Shown here piece by piece: positions 8,259 to 16,403 of a stretch of DNA of 64,000 bases (positions within the stretch are counted from its first letter, which is position 1; every line of letters begins with the position of its first letter). This DNA is from JBEBVQ01 sp964527735 (GTDB taxonomy: Bacteria > Bacteroidota > Bacteroidia > Chitinophagales > Chitinophagaceae): the NCBI GenBank assembly GCA_964527735.1, contig CAZGPG010000019.1, positions 13,034 to 77,033 of the forward strand, in the 5' to 3' direction. The notes beneath the pieces are model-generated. The model worked only from the letters and a program-made list of their open reading frames with translations. It made no database searches and was not told where the DNA came from. The position numbers were made by a program, and so were the translations under genes.

Positions 8259-8330
8259 ATTGATATTTGTTTTTAAAGATTTACGTTCAGATATATGCAA
8301 AAAAATAACGTGGACAATTCCCTTTGCTCG

Positions 8331-8449
8331 TCATAGAGGTTCTTGCAAAACCCGAAGCACGAGGCAAAAAGGAACGCCCACGTTTTACCGCAGGCGTTTC
8401 CACTTTTACTCTCCTGTGCTTCTGTAGAAAATTTGCAAGATTTCTATGA
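8331..8449. repeat. Long structured inverted repeat at the ter-island edge
   Basis: Outer arms 8331-8364 (TCATAGAGGTTCTTGCAAAA and on to GAAGCACGAGG) and 8413-8449 pair imperfectly: TCATAGA, TCTTGCAAA, GAAGCAC and AGG match between bulges. An inner hairpin pairs GGAACGCC (8371-8378) with GGCGTTTCC (8393-8401). CCCACGTTTTA occurs at 8377-8387 and again at 8549-8559. The bulged, nested architecture recalls mobile-element or recombination-site palindromes. It sits where AT-rich ter DNA meets the less AT-rich host-like DNA. It could alternatively be a structured 5' leader of the ter transcript. The rest of 8259-8687 holds no gene that I can support. Confidence 0.7.
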
Positions 8450-8525
8450 CAGGACTTTTAAAGCGAAACGCTATATTTTATATGTCTTTAGTTCTTTTTA
8501 GTTCATTAATCCATTTTAATCTCCG

Positions 8526-8533
8526 CAAATATA
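8526..8533 (-). promoter_or_regulatory. Candidate -7 element (TATATTTG) upstream of the ter operon
   Basis: Read on the minus strand this is TATATTTG, matching the Bacteroidota -7 consensus TAnnTTTG, inside an AT-rich stretch (8520-8600). No clear TTTG/TTG is seen at the expected spacing. If used, the transcript would carry the inverted repeat 8331-8449 before the first terD (start 8258). Confidence 0.4.
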
Positions 8534-8687
8534 AAAATTTAGTACAATCCCACGTTTTATATTTTGAAATATCTGCAAAAAAATAGCTCTTGTTTTTTGA
8601 AGTGTTGGTTTGTAGGTTGAAAAAAAACAATACACCATTTCCGCAGTTTCAATATTAATACGCTGTTCAAATCAGCTTGCATGTAAC

Positions 8688-9386
8688 TCACAACTTGCTA
8701 CTAAAAAAACGACGTACATAAAAGTCCAGCAACTCCGTATCCACCTTTTCGATAGGATGCGGCGTACCGGGCAGGATGCCGAGCTGCACCTCAGGAAGCG
8801 ACCGGTAAACCTTCAATGTTTCATCAAGGCTGACCATTCTGTCACGGTCACCGAGCAGGAGTAATATTTTCTTGCTGATCGTCCGGTAATCGTCCTCATC
8901 AAGTATATTGTCCCGGCCCAGTTCCTGCATCATACCGGCAGTACGCTTCAACACTTCTTTCCAGTCGTTGGGATCGTGTCTTTTTGCCAACGCCGCAGCA
9001 TATGCAGGCACTTTCGCCTGTATCGTTTCCGGATCGAGCATTTGCACTTCCTTTGCTGCCGTCGTATCATCCCAATGAAATTTGGTGGCAAGCGTAATAA
9101 TATTATGCACCACAGCCGGATGATATTTCGCAAGGTACATGGCTACATATCCGCCCATACTGTAACCGAAAATATCCACTTCTCTCCATCCCTGCGCTTT
9201 TATAAAATCCAGCAGCGACGCTGCAAAAGAGGGAATAGAGAACGGCGCCTCCGGCATCTTCGTTCCACCATGGCCGGGAAAATCAAACAGATGTACTTCA
9301 CGTGATGAAGGCAGGCTATCTGCGAGATCACGCAGCTGATCGGAAGCGCCGAGAGCGCCATGCAGCAATAATAACGGTCTTTGCAT
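8688..9386 (-). CDS. Alpha/beta-fold hydrolase
   Basis: This 232-residue enzyme (ATG at 9386) starts MQRPLLLLHGALGASDQL, giving the HG oxyanion-hole motif at the first strand. The frame stays open to 9455 but that would overlap recF, whose stop is 17 bases upstream of this ATG. The nucleophile elbow is GYSMGG. The acid is likely the Asp in LLLGDRDRMV and the catalytic His is in LPGTPHPIEKV. No signal peptide is seen, so it is cytoplasmic. The substrate cannot be inferred; the lineage resembles small esterase/carboxylesterase-like or menaquinone-type hydrolases. It probably shares a transcript with recF. Confidence 0.85.
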   Translation of the reverse strand: MQRPLLLLHGALGASDQLRDLADSLPSSREVHLFDFPGHGGTKMPEAPFSIPSFAASLLDFIKAQGWREVDIFGYSMGGYVAMYLAKYHPAVVHNIITLATKFHWDDTTAAKEVQMLDPETIQAKVPAYAAALAKRHDPNDWKEVLKRTAGMMQELGRDNILDEDDYRTISKKILLLLGDRDRMVSLDETLKVYRSLPEVQLGILPGTPHPIEKVDTELLDFYVRRFFSSKL

Positions 9387-9402
9387 CGTGTGAAGATAAG
9401 GA

Positions 9403-10479
9403 TCAGAGGTGTATAAATCCAAGTGAGGCCTCCTCACCAAATGCCTCCCGTACACGGGCAGGGTGCGTATCTGTGAGCAGCACCTGCCCGAATCCCGGGC
9501 TGCGGATAATACGGAGCAGGGATTCTATCCGGTGCTGATCCAGCTTTTCAAAAATATCGTCGAGCAGCAAGACCGGCTTATAGCCCAGCTCCCCGGCCAG
9601 GTACGCATACTGGGCCAGCTTGAGCGCAAACAGGAAGCTTTTCTTCTGTCCTTGCGAGCCAAAACGCCGTACCAGCACACCATCCAGCATAAACAGCAAG
9701 TCGTCTTTATGAATCCCCCGCAATGTGCGCTGCATCTGCAGATCAGCCCGTAACCCTTCCTTCAGCCAATGAGCCAGGCTGTTTACCAAAAGATCGGATT
9801 CGTAGACCAGGGTGATCTCTTCGCTTCCGTTACACAGCTTCCCGTAAAAATCGTGGAGCAATGGCATAAAAGCTTCCAGAAACCGGGCGCGCCGCTCATG
9901 TATATAAGTTCCGTTACGGGCAAGCTGCTCATCATAAAAATCCAGCGCTACCCTGTCCGGATGCGGGTTAAAGGCCTGCTGCTTCAGCCATGCGTTACGC
10001 TGCAGCAGCACACGCTGGTATTGCAGCAAGGCTTCGAGATAAGCCCTGTCGACCTGGCTGAGTATACCGTCCACCCACTTACGGCGCAGCTCGCTTCCAT
10101 CATTGATCAGCGCCAGATCGTCCGGAGCAATCATTACGGCTGCATGCTTCCCGATATGATCCGAGATACGGTCATACAGCACATTATCTGCCGATATTTC
10201 TTTTTTCCCCTGTTTCCATTTACAACATATCGTTTCTGCGGCGCCGTTACGGTCAAAAACACCTTCCAGCCGGAAACCGTCCATTCCCTGCTGTACCACA
10301 TGGTGCTGGTGGCCGGTAAAGTAGCTCTTCGTGTAGCACAGGTAATAGACTGCATCCAGCAGATTGGTCTTTCCGCTTCCGTTCGGGCCTGAAATACAGG
10401 TAACGGGGGCAGAAAAATCAAATGATGAAATATCATAATTCCGATAGCGGACGAGCGATATTTTCCGAATGATAGTCAA
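9403..10479 (-). CDS. recF: DNA replication/repair protein RecF
   Basis: This is a 358-residue ABC-type ATPase that loads RecA at ssDNA gaps. Walker A is GPNGSGKTN near residues 30-38, the signature region is RRFGSQGQKKSFLFALKLAQ, and Walker B is PVLLLDDIFEKLD. I place the start at TTG 10479 (LTIIRKISLVRYRNYD), which matches the usual RecF N terminus. The frame is open farther upstream (to 10656) but that would run antisense into pdhA. The length agrees with the family (about 360). The gene is divergent from pdhA with only 54 bases between starts, so the promoters must overlap. It is followed by the hydrolase gene after 16 bases. Confidence 0.93.
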   Translation of the reverse strand: MTIIRKISLVRYRNYDISSFDFSAPVTCISGPNGSGKTNLLDAVYYLCYTKSYFTGHQHHVVQQGMDGFRLEGVFDRNGAAETICCKWKQGKKEISADNVLYDRISDHIGKHAAVMIAPDDLALINDGSELRRKWVDGILSQVDRAYLEALLQYQRVLLQRNAWLKQQAFNPHPDRVALDFYDEQLARNGTYIHERRARFLEAFMPLLHDFYGKLCNGSEEITLVYESDLLVNSLAHWLKEGLRADLQMQRTLRGIHKDDLLFMLDGVLVRRFGSQGQKKSFLFALKLAQYAYLAGELGYKPVLLLDDIFEKLDQHRIESLLRIIRSPGFGQVLLTDTHPARVREAFGEEASLGFIHL

Positions 10480-10533
10480 GTTACTGGGGCGGAAGCGAAA
10501 GTTTTTATATTTTCGCACAAATTTAAAAAAATC

Positions 10534-11526
10534 GTGCAGACTCCGTTCGGAAAAGAAACCTACCTGTATTGGTATGAGATAATGCTGCTCCTGCGCCGCT
10601 TTGAAGAAAAAGCCGGCCAGTTGTACGGCATGCAGAAGATCCGCGGCTTTTGTCATTTATATATAGGGCAGGAAGCTGTGGCGGCCGGGGCTATGAGCGC
10701 TATCCGTGACGACGACAATATGATCACCGCTTACCGCGATCACGGACTGGCTATAGCTAAAGGTATCTCTGCAAAATCCTGTATGGCAGAGCTTTACGGC
10801 AAAGCCACCGGCTGCACCAAAGGCAAGGGCGGCTCTATGCACTTCTTCTCGAAAGAAAAGCGCTTTTTCGGCGGACATGGCATCGTGGGCGGCCAGATAG
10901 GCCTTGGCGCCGGCATTGCATTTGCCGAGCAGTATCATGGTACGGATCGTGCCACCCTTTGCTTTTTCGGCGATGGAGCCGCACGGCAGGGTATGCTCCA
11001 CGAAACGTTCAACATGGCCGTGCTGTGGCAATTGCCCGTTGTTTTCATCTGCGAAAACAATTATTATGCAATGGGTACATCGGTTGAGCGCACATCGAAA
11101 GTACTGGACATCTACCGCCTCGCCGATGCTTATGATATGCCTGGTGATTCTGTAGACGGCATGAGCTGCGAAGAAGTACATAAAGCCATTGAACGCGCCG
11201 TACGCCGTGCCCGTGAAGGCGGAGGACCTACATTCCTCGAGATCAAAACATACCGGTATAAAGGACACTCTATGAGCGACCCGGCCAAATACCGCACTAA
11301 GGAAGAGCTGGAAGATTATAAGGAAAAGGATCCGATCAACCAGGTGTTGAAAACGATCATGGAGCAAAAATGGGCTACCGAAGAAGAAATCGAGGCCATC
11401 AATGAAAAGGTACGCAGTGAAGTGGAAGAAAGTGTGCAGTTTGCCGAAGAAAGCCCCTGGCCGGACGACAGCGAAGTGTACAAGGATGTATACGTAGACG
11501 AGTCGTATCCGTTCATAACAGATTAA
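10534..11526 (+). CDS. pdhA: Pyruvate dehydrogenase E1 component, alpha subunit
   Basis: This 330-residue subunit is part of the TPP-dependent E1 that decarboxylates pyruvate and acetylates E2 lipoyl groups. The TPP-binding signature runs from GDGAARQG to CENN (about residues 149-180), and GGHGIVGGQIGLGAGIA and KGHSMSDPAKYR are family hallmarks. The start is GTG at 10534, giving MQTPFGKETYLYWYEIMLLL, which agrees with the usual N terminus. The beta subunit is not adjacent. The stop codon TAA (11524-11526) overlaps the first bases of an AATTTGAAAATG-type intergenic repeat. It is divergent from recF. Confidence 0.95.
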   Translation: MQTPFGKETYLYWYEIMLLLRRFEEKAGQLYGMQKIRGFCHLYIGQEAVAAGAMSAIRDDDNMITAYRDHGLAIAKGISAKSCMAELYGKATGCTKGKGGSMHFFSKEKRFFGGHGIVGGQIGLGAGIAFAEQYHGTDRATLCFFGDGAARQGMLHETFNMAVLWQLPVVFICENNYYAMGTSVERTSKVLDIYRLADAYDMPGDSVDGMSCEEVHKAIERAVRRAREGGGPTFLEIKTYRYKGHSMSDPAKYRTKEELEDYKEKDPINQVLKTIMEQKWATEEEIEAINEKVRSEVEESVQFAEESPWPDDSEVYKDVYVDESYPFITD

Positions 11527-11606
11527 TTTGAAAATGCCCGTATTGCCACAGGTATTTATTACATTACATCCATTTTCAAATTTTCAAATTCTCTCATTTT
11601 CAAATT
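11525..11606. repeat. AATTTGAAAATG-family palindromic intergenic repeat
   Basis: The element begins AATTTGAAAATG (11525-11536), sharing bases with the pdhA stop, and ends with two copies of CATTTTCAAATT (11571-11582 and 11595-11606), so its ends are inverted repeats. The same family recurs at 17982, 26182, 26922, 28205, 33264 and 51094. Confidence 0.8.
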
Positions 11607-11629
11607 AAAAAATAAATATACAAGAGTAT

Positions 11630-12319
11630 ATGGCAAATAAAGCCCGTAACAGACCCGGCACATCAGCACAAGACAGCGGCATAACGACGCTGGAAAACCT
11701 GCAGGTCAAATACGAACAAAATAAAAAACGGATCAACACCATCATCACCATACTGCTCGTCGCGGTCGCCGGTGTTGTCGGTTATTTCAAATTGTATCAG
11801 GAACCACGTGAGACCAAAGCCGGAAACGCGATATACCATGCCCAGCGCTATTTTGATATAGACTCCGTAGGCAAGGCGCTCAACGGCGACGGGCAGCATG
11901 CAGGGTTCCTCAAAGTGATCCGCTCCTATGGCGGCACAAAAGCCGGAAACCTGAGCCATTACTATGCCGGTATCTGCTATCTCAAAATGGGAGATTATCC
12001 GAATGCGGTAAAATATCTTGAGCAATTCAAGGGCAAAGGCACTATGGTAGAGAAAGTAGCGCAGGGATCGCTGGGTGATGCCCATATGGAAGCCGGCAAC
12101 GTCCAGAAAGGGATCGATGCATACCGTAAGGCCACCTCCGGTAAAGGTGATCTGCTGATTACGCCGGTCTATCTCCTGCGACTGGGTGTAGCCTGCGAGA
12201 TGAACAACAAACCCGAAGATGCCAAAAAAGCCTATGCCCGCATCCGGGATGAATATCCAACAAGTATGCAGGCACGGGACATTGACAAGTATCTGGCAAG
12301 GCTCGGCACATTAGACTAA
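11630..12319 (+). CDS. Membrane-anchored tetratricopeptide-repeat protein
   Basis: This 229-residue protein has one membrane segment at about residues 35-54 (TIITILLVAVAGVVGYFKLY) preceded by a Lys-rich cytoplasmic stretch. A periplasmic TPR region follows: NLSHYYAGICYLKMGDYPNAVKYLEQF, then GSLGDAHMEAGNVQKGIDAYRKA, then LRLGVACEMNNKPEDAKKAYARI. The layout resembles YfgM-type ancillary factors of the Sec translocon and outer-membrane assembly. It precedes ribH with 71 bases between, a pairing common in Bacteroidota, but the function itself is not known. No catalytic motif is present. Confidence 0.82.
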   Translation: MANKARNRPGTSAQDSGITTLENLQVKYEQNKKRINTIITILLVAVAGVVGYFKLYQEPRETKAGNAIYHAQRYFDIDSVGKALNGDGQHAGFLKVIRSYGGTKAGNLSHYYAGICYLKMGDYPNAVKYLEQFKGKGTMVEKVAQGSLGDAHMEAGNVQKGIDAYRKATSGKGDLLITPVYLLRLGVACEMNNKPEDAKKAYARIRDEYPTSMQARDIDKYLARLGTLD

Positions 12320-12321
12320 TC

Positions 12322-12370
12322 AGGATTGAGGGGTGAGGATTGAGGGATGAATCTCTCACCCCTCAATCCT
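12322..12370. repeat. GGATTGAGGGGTGAG-family inverted repeat upstream of ribH
   Basis: Perfect 16-base arms AGGATTGAGGGGTGAG (12322-12337) and its complement (12355-12370) enclose a 17-base loop. The family recurs at 24956-25012 with 18-base arms and as a half copy near 50631. It sits directly after the TPR gene stop and could act as a terminator or mRNA-stability hairpin, though no T-run follows. Confidence 0.8.
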
Positions 12371-12390
12371 CATTCCTCACCCCTCTGATA

Positions 12391-12903
12391 ATGGCGCAAT
12401 CAACAAACAGCCACTCCCTCCTCGACACTACGCAACTGCAATCTGGCGTACCAATGCGCATAGCTGTTGTTTATACAGAGTGGAATGATAAAATTGTAGC
12501 AGAACTTATTGCCGGCTGTACTGCTGTTTGCGATGAGTTACAGGCGACCATTACCCATAAGCTGGCCGTACCGGGGAGTTTTGAACTACCTTTTGCATGC
12601 AATCATTTATGGCGGGAAACCCAGCATTTGCAGGATAACCCGGAAGCCATTATCGCATTCGGAGCAGTGATCCGCGGCGGTACACCTCATTTTGATTATG
12701 TATGCCAGGCCGTAACCCAGGGCATCACACAGCTCAACACAGATCTGCCTATTCCCGTTATTTTCGGTGTGCTGACCTTAGACAACGAAGCACAGGCCTG
12801 GGAGCGTCTCGGCGGGGCACACGGACACAAGGGACGCGAAGCGGCCATCACGGCGCTGAAAATGATCCGGTTTTCAAGACAATTATCAATGGTTAATGGT
12901 TAA
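12391..12903 (+). CDS. ribH: 6,7-dimethyl-8-ribityllumazine synthase
   Basis: This 170-residue enzyme condenses 5-amino-6-ribitylaminouracil with dihydroxybutanone phosphate in riboflavin synthesis. Motifs are VVYTEWNDKIVAELIAGC, VPGSFELPFAC, AFGAVIRGGTPHFDYVC and AHGHKGREAA. The start chosen is ATG 12391 (MAQSTNSHSLL); an in-frame ATG at 12340 lies inside the preceding palindromic repeat and would add a non-conserved leader. The C-terminal codons M-V-N-G-stop are themselves part of a 32-base palindrome (12888-12919), so the protein's last residues appear repeat-derived. Confidence 0.95.
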   Translation: MAQSTNSHSLLDTTQLQSGVPMRIAVVYTEWNDKIVAELIAGCTAVCDELQATITHKLAVPGSFELPFACNHLWRETQHLQDNPEAIIAFGAVIRGGTPHFDYVCQAVTQGITQLNTDLPIPVIFGVLTLDNEAQAWERLGGAHGHKGREAAITALKMIRFSRQLSMVNG

Positions 12904-12919
12904 TTAACCATTAACCATT
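12888..12919. repeat. Perfect 32-base palindrome across the ribH stop codon
   Basis: The sequence is perfectly symmetric about 12903.5 (core GGTTAATTAACC with TAATGGTTAATGG arms). It contains the ribH TAA (12901-12903) and ends 3 bases before the osmC stop. It probably folds in both convergent transcripts. A related imperfect copy is at 41482-41520. Confidence 0.85.
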
Positions 12920-12922
12920 AAA

Positions 12923-13333
12923 TTATTGAAGGCTGGCCGAGAGCGTAATTTCCATACTATAGGCTTTGGATACCGGACAGTTTTCCTTAGCGTCCTGCGC
13001 ACATTCTTCGAATTTTTCAGCAGAGATACCCGGTACTTTTGCCGTTACCGATAAGGCGCTGGTTGTGATCACGCCATCCTTCAGGGAGATCTCGCAATTG
13101 GTCGTGATGGTATCCGGAGTAAATCCCGCCTCACCCAATACAAAAGAAAGCTTCATCGAAAAACATCCTGCATGAGCGGCTGCCATCAATTCTTCAGGAT
13201 TGGTTCCTATACCGCTTTCAAAGCGGCTGACAAACGAATATTGTGTCTGGTCGAGCGTGTTACTCTGTGTTGTAAGATGTCCTTTTCCTTCCTTACCTGA
13301 GCCGTTCCAGACGGCGGTAGCGTTTCGTTTCAT
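12923..13333 (-). CDS. osmC: OsmC-family peroxiredoxin
   Basis: This 136-residue OsmC/Ohr-type thiol peroxidase reduces organic hydroperoxides. The two catalytic cysteines are in AHAGCFSMKLSF (about residue 56) and DAKENCPVSKAYS (about residue 120), and Arg and Glu occur in the N-terminal strand region. RNATAVWNGSGKEGKGHLTTQS is typical of the OsmC rather than the Ohr subfamily. It is cytoplasmic, with no signal peptide. It is convergent with ribH over a shared palindrome and divergent from the gene at 13508. Confidence 0.92.
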   Translation of the reverse strand: MKRNATAVWNGSGKEGKGHLTTQSNTLDQTQYSFVSRFESGIGTNPEELMAAAHAGCFSMKLSFVLGEAGFTPDTITTNCEISLKDGVITTSALSVTAKVPGISAEKFEECAQDAKENCPVSKAYSMEITLSASLQ

Positions 13334-13495
13334 GGTTTAATATTTTATTCGAAGTTACGGGTTTCGAAACATTAAGGCGGTCACAGATGGTGACTGTAAA
13401 TATCCTTAGACAATAAGGCAATGACGATATTATTATAATCAATGCCGGTATAACAGTTATTCTTACCCTCGCCTTCCTGTAAGGCATACAAATCT

Positions 13496-13503
13496 TACCT
13501 TTG
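13496..13503 (+). promoter_or_regulatory. Candidate -7 element (TACCTTTG) very close to the start of the 13508 gene
   Basis: TACCTTTG matches TAnnTTTG and ends 5 bases before the ATG at 13508 and 11 before a second in-frame ATG at 13514. If used, the mRNA would be leaderless or nearly so. No clear -33 element is seen. Confidence 0.5.
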
Positions 13504-13507
13504 CCGG

Positions 13508-14023
13508 ATGGATATGAATGATTGGAAAAAACGGATACCCGCAGACTTTGCCGACGAGGCACGGGTGTGGATATACCAGAGCAGCCGCCCGTTTAGCGAC
13601 CAGGAAGAGCGTGAGATCGAAGAGCAACTGTACCAATTCTATACGCAGTGGCTTTCGCATGGTGACAAGGTGAACGGCTGGGCTGGATTGCTCTTCCGGC
13701 AGTTTATCATCATTATAGCCGACGAAACGGAAACCGCCGTAGGCGGATGCAGTACAGACAGCTCTGTGCGTATCGTCAAAAGCATCGAACGGCAATACAA
13801 TGTACAGTTATTCGACAGGATGACGATCACCTTCCTGATTAACGAAAAGCCACAGATGCTTCCCTATGGCCAGATACAGTACGCGATAGACAATGGGTAC
13901 ATCAGCAAAGACACGCTGATGTTTGATAATACTTTAACCTCAAAACAGGCATTACTCAGTAGCTGGCTGACGCCGCTTGCCGGAAGCTGGCTTGCCGGCC
14001 GGGTGAGGCTGTCGCAAGACTAA
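13508..14023 (+). CDS. Conserved Bacteroidota protein of unknown function
   Basis: This is a 171-residue soluble protein, MDMNDWKKRIPADFADEARVW. Recognisable conserved segments are ARVWIYQSSRPF, FRQFIIIIADE and GGCSTDSSVRIVKSIE. Homologues in Bacteroidota are often labelled ABC transporter ATPase, but no Walker A or signature motif is present, so I do not use that name. No membrane segment or signal peptide is seen. ATG at 13514 (MNDW) is an alternative start. Neighbours (osmC divergent, glycosyltransferase convergent) give no functional clue. Confidence 0.8.
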   Translation: MDMNDWKKRIPADFADEARVWIYQSSRPFSDQEEREIEEQLYQFYTQWLSHGDKVNGWAGLLFRQFIIIIADETETAVGGCSTDSSVRIVKSIERQYNVQLFDRMTITFLINEKPQMLPYGQIQYAIDNGYISKDTLMFDNTLTSKQALLSSWLTPLAGSWLAGRVRLSQD

Positions 14024-14078
14024 TTTGAGCATTCTGGAATTTGGGCATATCCATGTCATAGCACCAATAAAACCGGCA

Positions 14079-15731
14079 TCATTGCCCGCGCCTGAAGAAA
14101 ACGAAGCCATTCTTACTCCCTATCTCCTGCAATTCAGGCATTCCCCGGTAACGGTCTGCCGCTGTCACTTTGCATGAAAAGTACACAGGCTTATCTACAT
14201 CGCCGGTCAGCAGCCATTGCTCATTTACCTTACCGTCAGCATTATAATACTGCGGGTTGACCGGCTTGCTCTTTTCCGTATAAAAAAGATGGGCGTAGCT
14301 TTTATAACCCAATACATGCACGTACACATCCTCTCCCCTGAATCCTTTAAAGAATTCAATCGCGGCACGCTGGGAATATGCCTCAATCTTCGGTGTAAAA
14401 TGCAGTACCGCCACCTGTATCATCACGATCTGCACCACACATAACACCAGTATGCCTTTACGGAACTGCCGCTTCATCAGCACTCCGGCTGTAATGACAC
14501 CTGCCAGGTAAGCAAGGCCAATAAATGACTCCGCGATATGCCAGCTTACATCTGCTGCCAGGTTGGCTACCGCAAACGGATCTTTGATATAGGGTATCAG
14601 CGCGTGCTTATAAACCCCGGCAACCGGCAGCAAAGTAATGGCAATGGCCAGCAAAATACCCACAGCCAGCAGCAATTTCCGCACCAGCGGCTTTAACCGC
14701 ATCCGCCCTTCCGACAAACGGGATATCTGCAATGCCGCCAGGAAGGTGAGTGGAAAGTAACAGAGCGAAGAATAATGAACGATCTTGGTACTGACGATCG
14801 AGAACAGCAGTAACACTACCCAAAAAAGGATCCACATCCACCGGGTAAAATCACGGACAGACTCAGCGTCTGCAATCCTGCGGCGGCTACGCTGGAACAG
14901 GAACACGGAAGCCGGGAAGCACCCCAGCAACAGGATCAGGAAATGATAGAAGAACGGCCCGCCGTGCCCGGCGTCTTCTGTGCGAAACAAACGAACCTGG
15001 TAGGTAATAAACTCCGTAAAAAACCATTGAAAATACGTCCACCCATACGCCACCAGGATCAGCATCAGCCAGGTAACGCCGACCATAACCGTACCGGCGG
15101 CAATCCCCCCAAGCTGGCGGAGCCGGTATCCCCACAGCCCACGGTTGATAATGATATAAACGCCCAGGGCAAGTATCGCTACCAGGATGGCGACCGGCCC
15201 CTTCGTCATTACTGCCAGCCCGAGAAAAACGCCCGATAGCAGCGCATGAAGCATTTTGCGCGAGGCAAACTTTACAAGGTATCCCTGGTAAAAGGCCAGG
15301 AAAATAAACAGGTTGAACCACGGATCTATAATACCCGATTTAAAATAAAAATGTGGCAGCCAGGTAGCCGCATACAGCAATACCCACCACCCGGCCATCT
15401 GCTCATGCACTACTTTTTTGCCCACATGGAATAAAGTACACAATGTAATGATGCCGGCAAGCGCATTAGGAAATCGGGCGGCAAATTCATTGACTCCAAA
15501 CATTTTCATAGACAATGCCTGCAGCCAGATAAATAACGGCGGCTTTTCCCAGAATGGCTGGAAATCGATCTGTGTACGCAGATAGTCTCCGCTGACGATC
15601 ATCTCACGCGCGCATTCTGCAAAATTGATCTCGTCCCAGTCAAACAGATGCACCTGCCCCAGGAACGGGATGAAAAGCAAAGCCCCCCCGATAATGATAA
15701 CAAGATATCGTATCAGTGAATGTATCATCAT
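14079..15731 (-). CDS. Glycosyltransferase family 39 (ArnT/PMT-like) membrane protein
   Basis: This 550-residue polytopic protein has about 11-12 hydrophobic segments in residues 8-445 and a C-terminal periplasmic part. The GT39/83 catalytic acidic motif lies in the first periplasmic loop (DWDEINFAECAREM, about 32-45), followed by WEKPPLFIWLQALSMKMFG. Such enzymes transfer a sugar from a polyprenyl-phosphate donor to lipid A, protein or glycan on the periplasmic side. Its ATG overlaps the stop of the PAP2 gene (ATGA), and lptF is upstream. This operon therefore points to LPS/lipid A modification and transport, although the sugar and acceptor are not known. Confidence 0.87.
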   Translation of the reverse strand: MMIHSLIRYLVIIIGGALLFIPFLGQVHLFDWDEINFAECAREMIVSGDYLRTQIDFQPFWEKPPLFIWLQALSMKMFGVNEFAARFPNALAGIITLCTLFHVGKKVVHEQMAGWWVLLYAATWLPHFYFKSGIIDPWFNLFIFLAFYQGYLVKFASRKMLHALLSGVFLGLAVMTKGPVAILVAILALGVYIIINRGLWGYRLRQLGGIAAGTVMVGVTWLMLILVAYGWTYFQWFFTEFITYQVRLFRTEDAGHGGPFFYHFLILLLGCFPASVFLFQRSRRRIADAESVRDFTRWMWILFWVVLLLFSIVSTKIVHYSSLCYFPLTFLAALQISRLSEGRMRLKPLVRKLLLAVGILLAIAITLLPVAGVYKHALIPYIKDPFAVANLAADVSWHIAESFIGLAYLAGVITAGVLMKRQFRKGILVLCVVQIVMIQVAVLHFTPKIEAYSQRAAIEFFKGFRGEDVYVHVLGYKSYAHLFYTEKSKPVNPQYYNADGKVNEQWLLTGDVDKPVYFSCKVTAADRYRGMPELQEIGSKNGFVFFRRGQ

Positions 15732-16399
15732 GACGCGCCGGTTGTGGTAAGAGGATCATTTGTTTTAAAGAACCGGGGGCGGAAATAATTCATTACCATC
15801 AGGATCAAAAGAGCCAGGCAGGTGCCCATAATGCTTCCGGCATAAATATCCGCAAAGAAATGAGCAGCCAGATATAACCGTGAAAAAGCAACAAGCAAAG
15901 CCATCAGGAAGAATATCGTGCCTGCAAAACGGTATCGCTGCGGCAGGAAACAGGCAAGAAAGCAAAAAAAGCTGAACGCCCCGGTGCTGTGACCGGAAGG
16001 GAAGCTGTTATGGTATAGCCTTGGCCAGTCCATACCCACATGTATCCAGGCGGCATCATTAAAATAACGCAAGGGCCGCGGCGATTCATAAATACGCTTC
16101 AGCACCTGTGTGATAAGCGCCGGCGCCACGTTGCATAATAATGCCGTAGTAAAGTACCACCAGTTGCGGAATGTACTGACTCCCATCAGCACCAGCAGCA
16201 CTACAACAATAACGCCCCCTTCTCCCATCCGGGAAGCATAATACATTACAATATCCCGGAAAGGCGTATGCCGCAGGTTTACAGCCGTGAACAGCTCCTG
16301 CTTGTCATACAATGTCAGGCAGACACCCCCTGCGACCACCCAGCATAAGAAGGGGATGAAAAAAAACAGGTTGTATGATGTATACGGTTGTTGCTGCAC
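15728..16399 (-). CDS. PAP2-family membrane phosphatase
   Basis: This 223-residue six-segment membrane phosphatase carries the three PAP2 motifs: KRIYESPRPLRY (K-x6-RP), SFPSGHSTGAF (PSGH) and SRLYLAAHFFADIYAG (SR-x5-H-x3-D). I choose the GTG at 16399, 4 bases after the lptF stop codon. Upstream ATGs at 16456 and 16516 are in frame but overlap lptF and give a non-conserved leader. Family members dephosphorylate undecaprenyl-PP, lipid A or phosphatidate. The neighbours (LptF/G permease and GT39) favour lipid A or polyprenyl-phosphate as substrate, by inference. Confidence 0.88.
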   Translation of the reverse strand: MQQQPYTSYNLFFFIPFLCWVVAGGVCLTLYDKQELFTAVNLRHTPFRDIVMYYASRMGEGGVIVVVLLVLMGVSTFRNWWYFTTALLCNVAPALITQVLKRIYESPRPLRYFNDAAWIHVGMDWPRLYHNSFPSGHSTGAFSFFCFLACFLPQRYRFAGTIFFLMALLVAFSRLYLAAHFFADIYAGSIMGTCLALLILMVMNYFRPRFFKTNDPLTTTGAS

Positions 16400-16403
16400 C
16401 GGT

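Noticed and set aside
1..8300. Prophage or integrative element with integrase
   Set aside because: No integrase, transposase, structural phage gene or tRNA attachment site is visible; only composition and one palindrome support mobility.
10480..10656. N-terminal extension of RecF
   Set aside because: It would run antisense into pdhA and precede the conserved RecF N terminus with unrelated residues.
13508..14023. ABC transporter ATPase label
   Set aside because: No Walker A, signature or Walker B motif is present, so the protein is left as conserved unknown.
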